Shown: positions 18,157-28,391 of the stretch, piece by piece
Layout: each line of letters begins with the position of its first letter
How positions within the stretch are numbered: position 1 is the stretch's first letter
DNA from: Vibrio casei
Lineage (GTDB): Bacteria; Pseudomonadota; Gammaproteobacteria; Enterobacterales; Vibrionaceae
DNA: 64,000 nucleotides
Direction: 5' to 3'
NCBI RefSeq assembly: GCF_002218025.2
Contig: NZ_AP018680.1
Location: 744,001 to 808,000, forward strand
Made by a program: the position numbers and the translations under genes
Notes under the pieces: model-generated
Seen by the model: only the letters and a program-made list of their open reading frames with translations
The model's database searches: none
Told to the model about the DNA's origin: nothing

Positions 18157-19311
18157 TTATTGTCCATTTTTTAAATCATTATTTTTCACAGCTTCTAAGA
18201 TGACAAATTTATCATTTTCAGCGATAACAGTAACTTGTTCTTGTCCAAATAAGCGTGAAAGTTTGGTTATGTATTCTAAATGACGGTTACCTACGACAAG
18301 TAATTTGCCGTCATGGTTCAATGCATCTTTTGCATCACAGAACATTTGCCAAGCGATATGATCAGTAATGGTGTTATTTTGATGAAAAGGAGGATTACAA
18401 AGCACTAAGTAAGAGCTATTGTCCTTCATTCCATCTAAGCAGTTATTGGCAATGACTTGAATATTACGTTCAGAGCCTAAATTACGCTCAAGGTTTTTTT
18501 TCGCAGAGGCAACCGCCATAAAACTCTCATCGATACTAGTGATACGTGCTTGAGGGTTTAATTGACCCGCTTTAATAGATAACACACCATTACCACAACC
18601 AAGATCAATAATGTGGCGTAGTTCTTCATCAATAGGGATATGTTGCAACATAAAGCGAGCGCCGAGATCTAAGTTTTCACCAGAGTAAACATTAGCGTAA
18701 TTCGATAATATAATATTTTCACCATCGACAGGCCATTCACATTCGGCTGGAACGGGGATAATAGGTTGACAGTTTGGTGTTGAAAACACTAAGCGATGTT
18801 TTTTCCATGCCAAAGAAGTTGTCGTTGTACCTAGGTGTTTTTCAAATAGGTTTAAAGTGGATGTGTGAATTTCTTTGGCTTTATTGACAGCAATAATCGG
18901 ACAGTTTTCTGGTAGAGATTCTCTTATTTTATATAGCTGCCAGGTAAGTAAGCGATTACTCTTTGGGATTTGCATCAACACAAGATCAATATTTTTTGGG
19001 ATCGCATCTAAACAGGTGAGAAATTGAACTTTAGGGCATTGATTACGCTGTAGATTTTTTAGTGTACCTTTATGTGAGATAAAAGAATCGCTCATCATAG
19101 TGACGTGATGAGATTCGGAAAACCAACAAGAAAGAGCCCCAAAATTATCATTTAAGATCAGAATGTTTTTTCCTGAAGGTAACCCCATTTCGGTAATGTG
19201 ATTGATAATATATTCATCACCAGCATCCCATGCTTGTAAAATCTCGTTAGAGAGTTTTGGAAATCGAAGAAGGGTGAGTTGCTTATCCTGTAATGTTAAT
19301 TCTGTTTTCAT
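18157..19311 (-). CDS. rlmG: RlmG, 23S rRNA (guanine-1835-N2) methyltransferase
   Basis: RlmG methylates G1835 of 23S rRNA using S-adenosylmethionine. The 384-residue protein has the two-part form of the RsmC/RlmG line: an N-terminal methyltransferase-like domain (LILNDNFGALSCWF) without the catalytic motif, and a C-terminal catalytic domain with DLGCGNGVLSIKA for SAM and LCNPPFHQ, the NPPF signature for N2-guanine methylation. The segment HTSTLNLFEKHLGTTTTSLAWKKHRL is close to E. coli RlmG and separates it from RsmC. It is divergent from bolA with about 190 bp between them. Confidence 0.92.
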   Translation of the reverse strand: MKTELTLQDKQLTLLRFPKLSNEILQAWDAGDEYIINHITEMGLPSGKNILILNDNFGALSCWFSESHHVTMMSDSFISHKGTLKNLQRNQCPKVQFLTCLDAIPKNIDLVLMQIPKSNRLLTWQLYKIRESLPENCPIIAVNKAKEIHTSTLNLFEKHLGTTTTSLAWKKHRLVFSTPNCQPIIPVPAECEWPVDGENIILSNYANVYSGENLDLGARFMLQHIPIDEELRHIIDLGCGNGVLSIKAGQLNPQARITSIDESFMAVASAKKNLERNLGSERNIQVIANNCLDGMKDNSSYLVLCNPPFHQNNTITDHIAWQMFCDAKDALNHDGKLLVVGNRHLEYITKLSRLFGQEQVTVIAENDKFVILEAVKNNDLKNGQ

Positions 19312-19500
19312 ACTCTATCTTTAGTGTTTCGTCATCGATATATTGTGGCAGAAGGTATGTGAACAAGATAGTGAAAACTCTAAAGGCTCGTGTTGACTGA
19401 ATGTCATATTTACATTCGGAAACAGTATCTATACTGATAGTCCTTTATCATCTATCTCTTTATTTAGAAAAAGCTGATGTAAACAATGGAAGGAAAAATC

Positions 19501-19818
19501 ATGATTCAAGAAGTGATAGAAAGAAAGCTGAATGCCTCTTTTAGCCCTATTTACTTACAAGTGACGAATGAAAGCTACATGCATAATGTGGCGCCTGGTT
19601 CAGAAAGTCACTTTAAAGTTGTTATTGTTAGTGAGCAGTTTGAAGGGCAGAAATTATTAGCAAGACATCGATCAGTGAATCATTCGTTGGCTGATGAATT
19701 AGAAAACCACATACATGCCTTAGCTATCCATACATATACAGAATCTGAATGGCATGAATTGCGCGATGGTGCGCCGGCATCACCTAATTGTGCTGGCGGT
19801 GAAAAAAACTCCGCATAG
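19501..19818 (+). CDS. bolA: BolA family protein
   Basis: BolA is a small protein linked to cell shape, stress response and, with monothiol glutaredoxins, iron-sulfur handling. The 105-residue product has the class II KH-like fold: [54 protein letters not shown] with the conserved His of the metal-ligating pair, and the closing [22 protein letters not shown] 6-8 nt upstream supports ATG at 19501 rather than the in-frame ATG five codons earlier. The acidic, Cys-containing tail ([13 protein letters not shown]) is variable in the family. Confidence 0.93.
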   Translation: MIQEVIERKLNASFSPIYLQVTNESYMHNVAPGSESHFKVVIVSEQFEGQKLLARHRSVNHSLADELENHIHALAIHTYTESEWHELRDGAPASPNCAGGEKNSA

Positions 19819-20167
19819 TTATCCTCACTAATAACAATGACTTTTGGCTTGTTTTGTCAGCCTGAAGTCAGTATAAGTGATTTTATATAATTGTGGAGCG
19901 CCTCAAAGATATGAATTTTTTGTATTTAATTACTCTAGCTTAGTGGCAAAAAATGAGCGAATAGCATCAATCACAATGGCAAGCCGTTCATAAAAAGTGT
20001 TAGAATATGCCACCTAGAAGCGCTTATGGATAACATTAAGCCTTTTTATATGAATGTTGCGACGCTGGTTTATCCAATGAAATCGGTGTCGAACACTAAA
20101 AAGTCGTGTCTTTAAGTTACTCAATTAAAAGAATCTTATTTCCTAAAATAAAGTAGTGCAAGTGCGT
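19819..20167 (+). promoter_or_regulatory. nqr operon leader region
   Basis: No ORF is seen in these 349 bp. TGTTAGAAT (19998-20006) fits an extended -10 box, although no good -35 precedes it. The leader of about 155 nt after it can fold: TGGATAA (20027-20033) pairs with TTATCCA (20070-20076) and CATT (20034-20037) with AATG (20053-20056). No known riboswitch was recognised. The ribosome-binding site before nqrA is weak. Confidence 0.35.
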
Positions 20168-21508
20168 ATGATTACAATAAAAAAGGGCTTGGATCTTCCT
20201 ATTGCTGGAGTTCCTGCTCAGGTGATTAATGATGGCAAGTCCATCAAAACAGTCGCCTTGCTTGGCGAAGAGTATGTGGGTATGCGTCCAACCATGCATG
20301 TCCGCGTTGATGATGAAGTGAAAAAAGGTCAAGTTCTTTTTGTCGATAAAAAGAATCCTGGCGTGAAGTACACTTCACCAGCAAACGGTAAAGTTATCGA
20401 AGTGAATCGTGGTGCTAAGCGTGTACTTCAATCTGTAGTGATTGAAGTAACAGGCAATGACCAAGTGCTCTTTGAAAACTACACAGCCGAACAACTAGCA
20501 AAGCTTGACCGTGAAATAGTCAAGACACAGCTTGTTGAGTCAGGTATGTGGACCGCTTTGCGTACTCGTCCGTTTAGCAAGGTACCAGCAATCGAATCGA
20601 CCACCCAAGCGATTTTTGTGACAGCAATGGATACCAATCCACTCGCTGCGGATCCTGAGGTGATTATTAATCAAGAATCTGAAGCGTTTACCGCTGGGTT
20701 AGATGTTTTATCGATACTCACCAATGGTAAAGTCTACGTTTGTAAAGCTTCTGGGACACTACCAACATCTTCGCAATCTAATGTTGAAGAGCATGTTTTT
20801 GCCGGTGTGCATCCAGCAGGTTTGGCCGGTACGCATATGCATTATTTGTATCCTGTCAATTTAGAAAACGTAGCATGGCATCTTAATTATCAAGATGTTA
20901 TCGCATTTGGTAAGTTATTCTTAACAGGTGAAATTTACACTGATCGTGTGGTTTCTCTAGCGGGACCTGCAGTAAAAGAACCTCGTTTGGTTCGTACTTG
21001 TGTTGGCGCTAACCTAGAAGAATTGACTGATGGTGAAGTGTTACCTGGTGAAGTTCGTGTTATTTCTGGTTCAGTTTTAACCGGTACTTATGCTTCGGGT
21101 CCACATGCTTACCTTGGTCGTTATCATGTGCAGGTTTCTGCTCTTCATGAAGGTCGTGAAAAAGAATTATTTGGCTGGGCAATGCCTGGTTCTCACAAGT
21201 TTTCTATTACTCGTTCTTTCTTGAGCCATTTATTCCCTAGTCGTGTATTTAACATGACAACGACAACAAATGGTAGCGACCGTTCAATGGTACCAATTGG
21301 TAACTATGAGCGTGTGATGCCTTTAGATATCGAGCCTACACTATTACTTCGTGATTTGTGTGCAGGGGATTCGGACAGCGCTCAACGTTTAGGCGTTTTA
21401 GAGCTATCTGAAGAAGATTTGGCATTATGTACCTTTGTATGTCCTGGTAAATATGAATATGGCGATTTACTTCGCGATTGCCTAGACAAGATCGAGAAGG
21501 AAGGGTAA
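20168..21508 (+). CDS. nqrA: NqrA, Na+-translocating NADH:quinone reductase subunit A
   Basis: NqrA is the large cytoplasmic subunit of the Na+-pumping NADH:ubiquinone oxidoreductase, close to the quinone site. The start at ATG 20168 gives [14 protein letters not shown], the usual N-terminus; a further in-frame start four codons upstream is not needed. The protein (446 residues) shows [58 protein letters not shown] and [26 protein letters not shown], all nearly as in V. cholerae. It is first in a six-gene operon; nqrB starts 3 bp after its stop. Confidence 0.97.
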   Translation: MITIKKGLDLPIAGVPAQVINDGKSIKTVALLGEEYVGMRPTMHVRVDDEVKKGQVLFVDKKNPGVKYTSPANGKVIEVNRGAKRVLQSVVIEVTGNDQVLFENYTAEQLAKLDREIVKTQLVESGMWTALRTRPFSKVPAIESTTQAIFVTAMDTNPLAADPEVIINQESEAFTAGLDVLSILTNGKVYVCKASGTLPTSSQSNVEEHVFAGVHPAGLAGTHMHYLYPVNLENVAWHLNYQDVIAFGKLFLTGEIYTDRVVSLAGPAVKEPRLVRTCVGANLEELTDGEVLPGEVRVISGSVLTGTYASGPHAYLGRYHVQVSALHEGREKELFGWAMPGSHKFSITRSFLSHLFPSRVFNMTTTTNGSDRSMVPIGNYERVMPLDIEPTLLLRDLCAGDSDSAQRLGVLELSEEDLALCTFVCPGKYEYGDLLRDCLDKIEKEG

Positions 21509-21511
21509 TTC

Positions 21512-22756
21512 ATGGGCCTTAAGAAATTTATAGAAGATATTGAACCGCATTTTGAACCTGGCGGGAAACACGAGCGTTGGTTTGCTCTATACGAAGCAGC
21601 TGCAACGCTTTTGTATACTCCTGGTACGGTAACAAAACGCACATCTCATGTTCGTGATAGCGTTGACTTAAAACGTATCATGATCATGGTATGGCTAGCT
21701 GTATTCCCAGCGATGTTTTGGGGTATGTATAATACTGGTCATCAAGCCGTAGTTGCTTTAAATCACTTATATTCAGGCGACCAACTTGCTTCAATCATTT
21801 CTGGTGATTGGCATTATTGGTTTACTGAAATGTTAGGTGGCACCTTGGGTGCAGAGGCTGGTTGGGGCAGTATGATGCTGCTTGGAGCTACTTACTTCTT
21901 ACCTATTTACGCCACGGTTTTCCTTGTCGGTGGTTTCTGGGAAGTATTGTTCTGTATGATCCGTAAGCATGAAGTCAATGAAGGTTTCTTCGTTACTTCA
22001 ATTTTGTTTGCGCTTATTGTGCCGCCAACATTACCACTATGGCAAGCTGCTCTAGGTATTACTTTCGGTGTTGTTGTTGCGAAAGAAATCTTTGGTGGTA
22101 CCGGACGTAACTTCTTGAACCCTGCTCTAGCAGGCCGTGCTTTCTTATTCTTTGCCTATCCAGCACAAATTTCTGGTGATGCTGTGTGGACTGCTGCTGA
22201 TGGTTTCTCTGGTGCGACAGCGCTTAGTCAGTGGGCTCAAGGTGGTCATGGTTCATTAGTGAATACGGTGACAGGTCATTCAATTTCTTGGATGGATGCA
22301 TTTATCGGTAACATTCCTGGTTCAATGGGTGAAGTGTCAACTTTGGCCTTGATCATCGGTGGTTTGATGATTGTCTATATGCGTATTGCATCATGGAGAA
22401 TTATTGCTGGTGTCATGATCGGTATGGCTGCTGTGGCAACCATATTCAACTTAATCGGTTCTGATACAAATGCAATGTTTGCAATGCCTTGGTACTGGCA
22501 CCTTGTCTTAGGTGGTTTTGCTTTTGGTATGATTTTCATGGCAACCGATCCAGTCTCTGCCTCGTTTACGAATAAAGGTAAGTGGTGGTACGGTATCCTG
22601 ATCGGTACAATGTGTGTATTAATTCGAGTAGTTAACCCTGCGTACCCTGAAGGTATGATGTTAGCGATTTTATTCGCAAATCTATTCGCACCATTGTTCG
22701 ATTACTTTGTCGTTGAGAAAAACGTCAAAAGGAGATTAGCTCGCTATGGCAAATAA
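21512..22756 (+). CDS. nqrB: NqrB, Na+-NQR membrane subunit with covalent FMN
   Basis: NqrB is the main membrane subunit (414 residues, about 10 helices), carrying covalently bound FMN and riboflavin and taking part in Na+ movement. The flavinylation site SGAT lies at residues 233-236; the bound residue is Thr236, the same position as in V. cholerae. The long soluble N-terminus ([19 protein letters not shown], then [14 protein letters not shown]) and the later [20 protein letters not shown] and [19 protein letters not shown] are conserved. Its last 11 bases overlap nqrC. ApbE, encoded after nqrF, is the expected FMN transferase. Confidence 0.97.
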   Translation: MGLKKFIEDIEPHFEPGGKHERWFALYEAAATLLYTPGTVTKRTSHVRDSVDLKRIMIMVWLAVFPAMFWGMYNTGHQAVVALNHLYSGDQLASIISGDWHYWFTEMLGGTLGAEAGWGSMMLLGATYFLPIYATVFLVGGFWEVLFCMIRKHEVNEGFFVTSILFALIVPPTLPLWQAALGITFGVVVAKEIFGGTGRNFLNPALAGRAFLFFAYPAQISGDAVWTAADGFSGATALSQWAQGGHGSLVNTVTGHSISWMDAFIGNIPGSMGEVSTLALIIGGLMIVYMRIASWRIIAGVMIGMAAVATIFNLIGSDTNAMFAMPWYWHLVLGGFAFGMIFMATDPVSASFTNKGKWWYGILIGTMCVLIRVVNPAYPEGMMLAILFANLFAPLFDYFVVEKNVKRRLARYGK

Positions 22757-23519
22757 TAACGATAGCACTAAAAGAACGCTGATTATTGTTGTTGCGTTGA
22801 GCCTAGTGTGTTCAATCGTAGTATCAACAGCCGCCGTTCTTTTGAAACCAAAACAAGTCGCAAATGCTAAACTTGATGTTCAAAGTAACATCGTTGCAGT
22901 GGCAGGTTTTGATGCGAAAAGCCCAGAAGAGATTCAATCTATCTACAAAGAAAGTATTGAACCTCGTTTGATCGACTTTTCAACGGGTGAATTTGTTGAA
23001 GGTGATGCAAGTAAATATGACATGCGCGCCGCATCTAAAGATCCAAACCAATCGATCAAGCTTACCGCTGAACAAGATATCGCTAAAGTGTTACGTCGTC
23101 CAAACAAGGGGCTTGTATACCTTGTGAAAGAAGGCGAAACAGTGAAAGAAGTTATCATTCAGATCAATGGTACTGGCTTGTGGTCAATGATGTATGCATT
23201 TGTTGCTGTGCAAACAGATGGTAATACGGTAAATGGTATTACTTACTATGAACAAGGTGAAACTCCTGGACTTGGTGGTGAAGTTGAGAACCCTAAATGG
23301 AAAGCTCAATTTGTAGGTAAAAAGTTATACGATGAGAATAACAAACCTGCTATCAAAGTCGTTAAAGGTGGTGCACCAGCAGGTTCTGAGCATGGTGTTG
23401 ATGGTCTATCAGGCGCAACATTAACGAGTAATGGTGTTCAACACCAATTTGATTTCTGGTTGGGCGACATGGGTTACGGACCATTCCTTGCAAAAGTACG
23501 TGCAGGAGAACTTAACTAA
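22746..23519 (+). CDS. nqrC: NqrC, Na+-NQR subunit with covalent FMN
   Basis: NqrC is a single-helix anchored periplasmic subunit that carries FMN bound to threonine. One membrane helix is seen at about residues 10-32 ([21 protein letters not shown]), then the FMN-binding domain with [25 protein letters not shown] and [12 protein letters not shown]. The FMN threonine is residue 225, as in V. cholerae. The gene begins inside the end of nqrB and its stop overlaps nqrD (TAATG), so expression is tightly coupled. 257 residues, normal length. Confidence 0.97.
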   Translation: MANNNDSTKRTLIIVVALSLVCSIVVSTAAVLLKPKQVANAKLDVQSNIVAVAGFDAKSPEEIQSIYKESIEPRLIDFSTGEFVEGDASKYDMRAASKDPNQSIKLTAEQDIAKVLRRPNKGLVYLVKEGETVKEVIIQINGTGLWSMMYAFVAVQTDGNTVNGITYYEQGETPGLGGEVENPKWKAQFVGKKLYDENNKPAIKVVKGGAPAGSEHGVDGLSGATLTSNGVQHQFDFWLGDMGYGPFLAKVRAGELN

Positions 23520-24151
23520 TGGCTAGCATAAAAGAATTTAAGAAAACGGTTATTGCTCCTGTTGTTGACAATAACCCTATCGCACTGCAAGTGCTGGGCG
23601 TTTGTTCTGCACTGGCAGTGACCACAAAGTTAGAAACCGCATTTGTAATGACATTAGCAGTAATGTTTGTTACGGCATTCTCTAACTTCTTTGTCTCTTT
23701 GATGCGTAATAACATTCCTAGTAGTGTTCGTATCATCGTGCAGATGGCAATTATTGCATCACTAGTAATCGTTGTAGACCAAGTGTTACGCGCTTATTTT
23801 TACGATATATCCAAACAGTTATCTGTTTTCGTTGGTTTGATTATTACCAACTGTATCGTAATGGGACGAGCTGAAGCTTTTGCGATGAAGTCACCACCAA
23901 TTCCATCTTTTGTTGATGGTATTGTCAATGGCTTAGGTTATGGTTTTGTGCTTATTGTCGTTGGTTTTTTCCGTGAGTTACTTGGCTCTGGCCGTCTTTT
24001 CGGAATGCAAGTTCTACCATTAACATCTGATGGTGGATGGTACCAACCAAATGGCCTAATGCTATTAGCACCGTCTGCGTTCTTCCTGATCGGTTTCTTA
24101 ATTTGGGTAATCCGAACCTTTAAACCTGAACAAGTAGAAGCGAAGGAGTAA
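23519..24151 (+). CDS. nqrD: NqrD, Na+-NQR membrane subunit
   Basis: NqrD is one of two homologous six-helix membrane subunits (with NqrE) that together bind an iron centre inside the membrane and form part of the ion path. The 210-residue protein shows [19 protein letters not shown], containing a conserved Cys, and the later [22 protein letters not shown] with the second conserved Cys, followed by [14 protein letters not shown]. It begins in the last base of the nqrC stop and ends 5 bp before nqrE. Confidence 0.97.
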   Translation: MASIKEFKKTVIAPVVDNNPIALQVLGVCSALAVTTKLETAFVMTLAVMFVTAFSNFFVSLMRNNIPSSVRIIVQMAIIASLVIVVDQVLRAYFYDISKQLSVFVGLIITNCIVMGRAEAFAMKSPPIPSFVDGIVNGLGYGFVLIVVGFFRELLGSGRLFGMQVLPLTSDGGWYQPNGLMLLAPSAFFLIGFLIWVIRTFKPEQVEAKE

Positions 24152-24156
24152 TAGAC

Positions 24157-24753
24157 GTGGAACATTATATTAGCTTACTAGTTCGTTCGATTTTTATTGA
24201 AAACATGGCACTGTCATTCTTTTTAGGCATGTGTACGTTTTTGGCAGTATCGAAGAAAGTAAAAACTTCAATCGGTCTTGGGGTTGCAGTTGTTGTTGTA
24301 TTAACACTGTCAGTGCCAATTAATAACTTGGTTTATACCTATGTACTGAAAGAAGATGCATTGGTTCAAGGTGTGGATTTAAGCTTCCTTAATTTCATTA
24401 CTTTCATCGGTGTTATTGCCGCATTAGTGCAGATTTTGGAAATGGTGCTAGATCGCTTTTTCCCACCTTTGTACAATGCGTTAGGTATCTTCCTTCCGTT
24501 GATTACAGTTAACTGTGCCATCTTTGGTGGCGTGTCGTTCATGGTTCAACGTGACTATAACTTCACAGAATCAATTGTATATGGCTTCGGGTCTGGTGTT
24601 GGTTGGATGTTGGCCATTGTTGCTCTTGCGGGTATTCGCGAAAAGATGAAATATTCAGATGTGCCTCCGGGTCTTCGTGGCCTTGGTATCACTTTCATCA
24701 CCGCTGGTTTAATGGCGTTAGGCTTTATGTCTTTCTCTGGTATTCAACTGTAG
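24157..24753 (+). CDS. nqrE: NqrE, Na+-NQR membrane subunit
   Basis: NqrE is the partner of NqrD, a six-helix subunit of 198 residues. It shows [22 protein letters not shown], containing the first conserved Cys, and [22 protein letters not shown] with the second, in positions mirroring those of NqrD. The product is nearly the same as the V. cholerae subunit. The start is GTG at 24157, preceded by AAGGAG; the ATG alternatives are too far downstream. Confidence 0.96.
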   Translation: MEHYISLLVRSIFIENMALSFFLGMCTFLAVSKKVKTSIGLGVAVVVVLTLSVPINNLVYTYVLKEDALVQGVDLSFLNFITFIGVIAALVQILEMVLDRFFPPLYNALGIFLPLITVNCAIFGGVSFMVQRDYNFTESIVYGFGSGVGWMLAIVALAGIREKMKYSDVPPGLRGLGITFITAGLMALGFMSFSGIQL

Positions 24754-24783
24754 GGTAAACGCCCAATAAATAAGGAATAGTCA

Positions 24784-26010
24784 ATGGACATTATTCTTCT
24801 TGGCGTCGTGATGTTTACTCTGATCGTTCTTGCTTTAGTTTTGGTAATTTTATTTGCTAAATCTAAGCTGGTTCCAGAGGGTGATATTACGATTTCTGTT
24901 AATGGCGATCCTGAGAAAGCCATTATTACAAGCGCGGGTAGCAAGCTACTAGGTGCACTATCAAGTTCTGGCATTTTTGTGTCTTCAGCTTGTGGTGGCG
25001 GTGGTTCTTGTGGTCAGTGTCGTGTAAAAATCAAGTCTGGTGGTGGTGATATTTTACCAACAGAATTGGATCACATTTCTAAAGGTGAAGCTCGTGATGG
25101 TGAACGTTTAGCTTGTCAAGTTAACGTGAAAACTGACATGGAAATTGAATTGCCTGAAGAAATCTTTGGTGTGAAAAAGTGGGAATGTGAGGTTATCTCT
25201 AACGATAATAAAGCGACCTTCATCAAAGAATTTAAAATTGCGATCCCTGATGGTGAATCTGTACCTTTCCGTGCTGGTGGTTATATTCAAATTGAAGCGC
25301 CAGCTCACCATATTAAATATTCTGATTTTGATGTTCCTGAGGAATATCGTGAAGACTGGAATAAATTTAACTTATTCCGCTATGAGTCAAAAGTGGAAGA
25401 AGAAACTATTCGCGCATACTCAATGGCGAATTACCCAGAAGAAGAAGGCATTATTATGTTGAACGTGCGTATTGCTACGCCGCCACCTAATAATCCTGAT
25501 GTTCCGCCGGGAATTATGTCTTCTTACATTTGGTCACTTAAAGCGGGTGATAAGTGTACGATTTCAGGACCATTTGGTGAATTCTTCGCGAAAGATACTG
25601 ATGCAGAAATGGTCTTTGTGGGTGGTGGTGCTGGTATGGCTCCAATGCGTTCACATATCTTCGACCAACTTAAGCGTCTTAAGTCTCAGCGTAAGATCAG
25701 TTTTTGGTACGGTGCTCGTTCTAAGCGTGAAATGTTCTATGTTGAAGATTTCGATGGGCTTGCAGCAGAAAATGATAACTTTGAATGGCATTGCGCACTG
25801 TCTGATCCACTTCCTGAAGATAATTGGGAAGGAAAAACAGGCTTCATTCACAACGTTCTTTATGAAAGCTACTTGAGAGATCATGAAGCTCCAGAAGATT
25901 GTGAATACTACATGTGTGGTCCACCAATGATGAATGCAGCTGTTATTGGTTTGCTGAAAGATCTTGGTGTGGAAGATGAAAACATTCTATTGGATGATTT
26001 CGGCGGCTAA
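24784..26010 (+). CDS. nqrF: NqrF, Na+-NQR NADH-oxidising subunit (2Fe-2S, FAD)
   Basis: NqrF takes up electrons from NADH. Of 408 residues, the first 25 or so form a membrane helix. A ferredoxin domain follows with the 2Fe-2S ligands Cys70, Cys76, Cys79 ([10 protein letters not shown]) and Cys111, then an FAD domain with [11 protein letters not shown] and an NADH domain with [15 protein letters not shown] and [13 protein letters not shown]. The closing LLDDFGG is typical. It closes the nqr operon, and a strong terminator follows 20 bp after the stop. Confidence 0.97.
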   Translation: MDIILLGVVMFTLIVLALVLVILFAKSKLVPEGDITISVNGDPEKAIITSAGSKLLGALSSSGIFVSSACGGGGSCGQCRVKIKSGGGDILPTELDHISKGEARDGERLACQVNVKTDMEIELPEEIFGVKKWECEVISNDNKATFIKEFKIAIPDGESVPFRAGGYIQIEAPAHHIKYSDFDVPEEYREDWNKFNLFRYESKVEEETIRAYSMANYPEEEGIIMLNVRIATPPPNNPDVPPGIMSSYIWSLKAGDKCTISGPFGEFFAKDTDAEMVFVGGGAGMAPMRSHIFDQLKRLKSQRKISFWYGARSKREMFYVEDFDGLAAENDNFEWHCALSDPLPEDNWEGKTGFIHNVLYESYLRDHEAPEDCEYYMCGPPMMNAAVIGLLKDLGVEDENILLDDFGG

Positions 26011-26030
26011 TTCGCTAAGCTTTTGATTAA

Positions 26031-26064
26031 AATGGCTGACTTACTGAGTCAGCCATTCTTTTTT
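26031..26064 (+). terminator. nqr operon intrinsic terminator
   Basis: AATGGCTGAC (26031-26040) pairs perfectly with GTCAGCCATT (26048-26057) around a 7-nt loop, followed by C and six T (26059-26064). Confidence 0.9.
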
Positions 26065-26148
26065 AAAGTCATTAGTAATAAAACGATGAGATGATTGGTC
26101 TTATCATTTATTACTAATTATTTTTACTTACGGTTAAGGAGTCAGCAA

Positions 26149-27192
26149 GTGAAATTAAGCACTATTCACCTTGCTAAGCGAGTTAAAACTTTCTTTTTAG
26201 TTGTTGTGTCACTGGTCGTCTTAGCGGGTTGTTCAAAACCAGCAGAACAAGTGCATTTATCTGGTCCGACAATGGGGACTGGTTATAATGTTAAGTATAT
26301 TTCAGCGAAAGGGCAGCCGAAAGTTGAAGAAATACAAAAAGATATTAATGCGGTATTAGAGAAGGTGAATGATGAGATGTCGACATATCGACCTGACTCT
26401 GAATTAAGCCGCTTTAATCAGCATCGAGATAATACACCTTTCACCGTTTCAGCTGATACAGCGACTGTCGTGCGTGAAGCTTTACGTATCAATAAGCTAA
26501 CAGAAGGTGCAATGGACGTCACGGTTGGTCCTATTGTGAACTTATGGGGCTTTGGCCCTGAAGACCGCCCTGATGTTATACCTAGTGCCGAAAAGTTGGA
26601 AGAACGACGAACTATCACAGGGATTGAGCATTTAAGTGAAACAGGCAATGCTTTAATTAAGGATATTCCAGAGCTTTATGTTGATCTTTCTAGCATTGCG
26701 AAAGGTCGAGGTACTGATGAAGTGGCTGATTACTTAGAGTCGGTTGGTATCAATAATTATATGGTTGAAGTGGGTGGCGAAATTCGTGTTAAAGGCAAAA
26801 ACCGAGATGGTGTTGCATGGCGTATCGCGGTAGAAAAACCGGTTGTGAACCAACGTTCAGTCGAGAATATTATTGAGCCGGGAGACATGGCTATTGCCAC
26901 TTCCGGGGATTACCGTAATTACTTTGAAGAAGATGGTGTTCGTTATTCTCACATTATTAACCCTAAAACTGGCAATCCTATTAATAATAAAGTGGTGTCA
27001 GTAACGGTTTTGAACCCTTCGTGTATGACTGCAGATGGTCTATCAACTGGATTGATGGTATTAGGTGAAAGCGATGGACTGCGTGTTGCTAATAAACATA
27101 ACATCCCTGTTTTGTATATTGTTAAAACAAAAGATGGGTTTAAAGAATACAGTTCAAATGCCTTTAAACCGTATTTGAAAGAGAAACAATAA
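26149..27192 (+). CDS. apbE: ApbE, FAD:protein FMN transferase (lipoprotein)
   Basis: ApbE moves FMN from FAD onto a threonine in target proteins such as NqrB and NqrC. The 347-residue product starts at GTG 26149, set by AAGGAG eight bases upstream; the open frame continues upstream without support. It has a lipoprotein signal with lipobox LAGC, then SGPTMGTGYNVKY, the DEMSTYRPDSELSRFN segment, GAMDVTVGPIVNLWGFG, DLSSIAKGRGTDEVADYLE and VEVGGEIRVKGKN, and ATSGDYRNYFEEDGVRYSHIINPKTG near the metal and flavin site. It follows nqrF and precedes nqrM, as expected for a dedicated maturation gene, though a terminator separates it from nqrF. Confidence 0.96.
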   Translation: MKLSTIHLAKRVKTFFLVVVSLVVLAGCSKPAEQVHLSGPTMGTGYNVKYISAKGQPKVEEIQKDINAVLEKVNDEMSTYRPDSELSRFNQHRDNTPFTVSADTATVVREALRINKLTEGAMDVTVGPIVNLWGFGPEDRPDVIPSAEKLEERRTITGIEHLSETGNALIKDIPELYVDLSSIAKGRGTDEVADYLESVGINNYMVEVGGEIRVKGKNRDGVAWRIAVEKPVVNQRSVENIIEPGDMAIATSGDYRNYFEEDGVRYSHIINPKTGNPINNKVVSVTVLNPSCMTADGLSTGLMVLGESDGLRVANKHNIPVLYIVKTKDGFKEYSSNAFKPYLKEKQ

Positions 27193-27205
27193 CGCGAGGT
27201 GCATA

Positions 27206-27439
27206 ATGGCAACTTATGGTATTACATTTTTAGTTTTTTTAGCAGTAATCGCAGCGATGTCTGTTGGTTATATCTTCCAAAAGAAAGTTGTAAAAGGAAG
27301 CTGTGGTGGGCTAGGTGCGGTTGGTGTGGATAAAGTCTGCAATTGTCCTGAGCCTTGTGATGCTCGCAAAAAACGTGAAGCAAGAGAGGCGTTGCGTGCT
27401 CAGAAACTGGCTGAGTGGGATGATAAGCGCATCATGTAG
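27206..27439 (+). CDS. nqrM: NqrM, Na+-NQR maturation factor (DUF539)
   Basis: NqrM is a small membrane protein needed for assembly of active Na+-NQR, thought to help insert the iron centre between NqrD and NqrE. The 77-residue product has one N-terminal membrane helix (about residues 4-22) followed by four cysteines (33, 45, 47, 51; SCGG and CNCPEPC) and a charged helical tail. It lies 13 bp after apbE and so is probably co-transcribed, with a terminator after it. Confidence 0.94.
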   Translation: MATYGITFLVFLAVIAAMSVGYIFQKKVVKGSCGGLGAVGVDKVCNCPEPCDARKKREAREALRAQKLAEWDDKRIM

Positions 27440-27474
27440 TCTAAATGTAGACATTATTAATATGTGATTTTACT

Positions 27475-27506
27475 AAACGCACCGATTTTTATCTGTGCGT
27501 TTTTTT
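27475..27506 (+). terminator. apbE-nqrM terminator
   Basis: AAACGCAC (27475-27482) pairs with GTGCGTTT (27495-27502), the stem being extended inward by a few pairs, and a run of T continues to 27506. Confidence 0.85.
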
Positions 27507-27569
27507 GTTCATTCATCTTTATTCACCACCTTTTCATTGCATAAAAGTGAAATAACACTATTATTAATA

Positions 27570-27585
27570 CTGTTTTTTTATACAG
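27570..27585. promoter_or_regulatory. LexA (SOS) box upstream of dinB
   Basis: CTGT-TTTTTTAT-ACAG fits the LexA consensus CTGT-N8-ACAG exactly, with the usual flanking TA on the left and T on the right. It lies 12 bp before the dinB ATG, so dinB transcription should be induced by DNA damage. Confidence 0.85.
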
Positions 27586-27597
27586 TTAAAAGCAGTT

Positions 27598-28344
27598 ATG
27601 AGTGAACGAAAAATTATCCATGTTGATATGGACTGTTTTTTTGCCGCGGTTGAGATGAGAGACTTTCCTGAATATAAGAATGTTGCCTTAGCCGTCGGTG
27701 GAAATAGCAAACAGCGTGGAGTCATTAGTACTTGTAATTACCGCGCCCGGGAGTTTGGGGTGCGCTCTGCTATGCCGACAACAAAAGCTTATCAGCTTTG
27801 TCCTAATTTGGTTCTCGTACCGGGTCGAATGGCTGTATATAAAGCTATATCAATACAAATACGCGAAATATTTTCTCGTTATACTTCTATTATTGAACCG
27901 TTATCTTTCGATGAAGCTTTTCTCGATGTTACTGGAAGCCAATTGCATCATGGTTCAGCAACCTTAATTGCACAGGCCATTCGACAAGATATTGAAAAAG
28001 AGCTTAACCTCACGGCATCTGCTGGTGTGGCACCGTTAAAGTTTCTAGCCAAAATAGCATCGGATCTCAATAAACCAAATGGATTAGCTGTCATTACGCC
28101 ATCGGAAGTGCAAGAGGTGATCGATAAATTGCCATTGGAAAAAATCCCTGGAGTTGGGAAGGTGAGCATTGAAAAACTGCATCATGCTGGTTTTTATACT
28201 TGTTTAGATATTCGACAATCCAATTACGTCAATTTACTGCGTCAGTTTGGACGAATGGGGGCGTCGTTATGGAAGAAAAGTCATGGTATTGATGATAGAG
28301 AAATCGTAGTTGAACGGTGCCGTAAGCCCTCTCTGTCAGACTAG
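27598..28344 (+). pseudogene. dinB: DinB, DNA polymerase IV, N-terminal part cut by an IS
   Basis: Pol IV is the Y-family translesion polymerase. The first 243 codons are intact: [12 protein letters not shown] with the first metal-binding Asp, [27 protein letters not shown] with the catalytic Asp-Glu, [22 protein letters not shown] and the helix-hairpin-helix [17 protein letters not shown]. After GAACGGTGCCGTAAG (to 28326) the frame enters the inserted element, adds five foreign residues and stops at 28342-28344. Palm, fingers and thumb remain, but the little-finger domain that holds DNA and binds the clamp is lost. Such a product is unlikely to work as a polymerase in the cell. The matching remainder lies at 29968-30304. 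Confidence 0.92.
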
Positions 28345-28352
28345 TTGTCGCG
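28334..28352 (+). repeat. Left terminal inverted repeat of the IS
   Basis: TGTCAGACTAGTTGTCGCG matches the reverse complement of 29945-29963 at 18 of 19 positions. Confidence 0.85.
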
Positions 28353-28391
28353 CTTAATATTCAACCATTAAACAGAGGGCGTGGAGTAACA

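Noticed and set aside
25472..25876. 134-codon plus-strand open frame inside nqrF
   Set aside because: It lies in another frame of the well-conserved nqrF and is a shadow.
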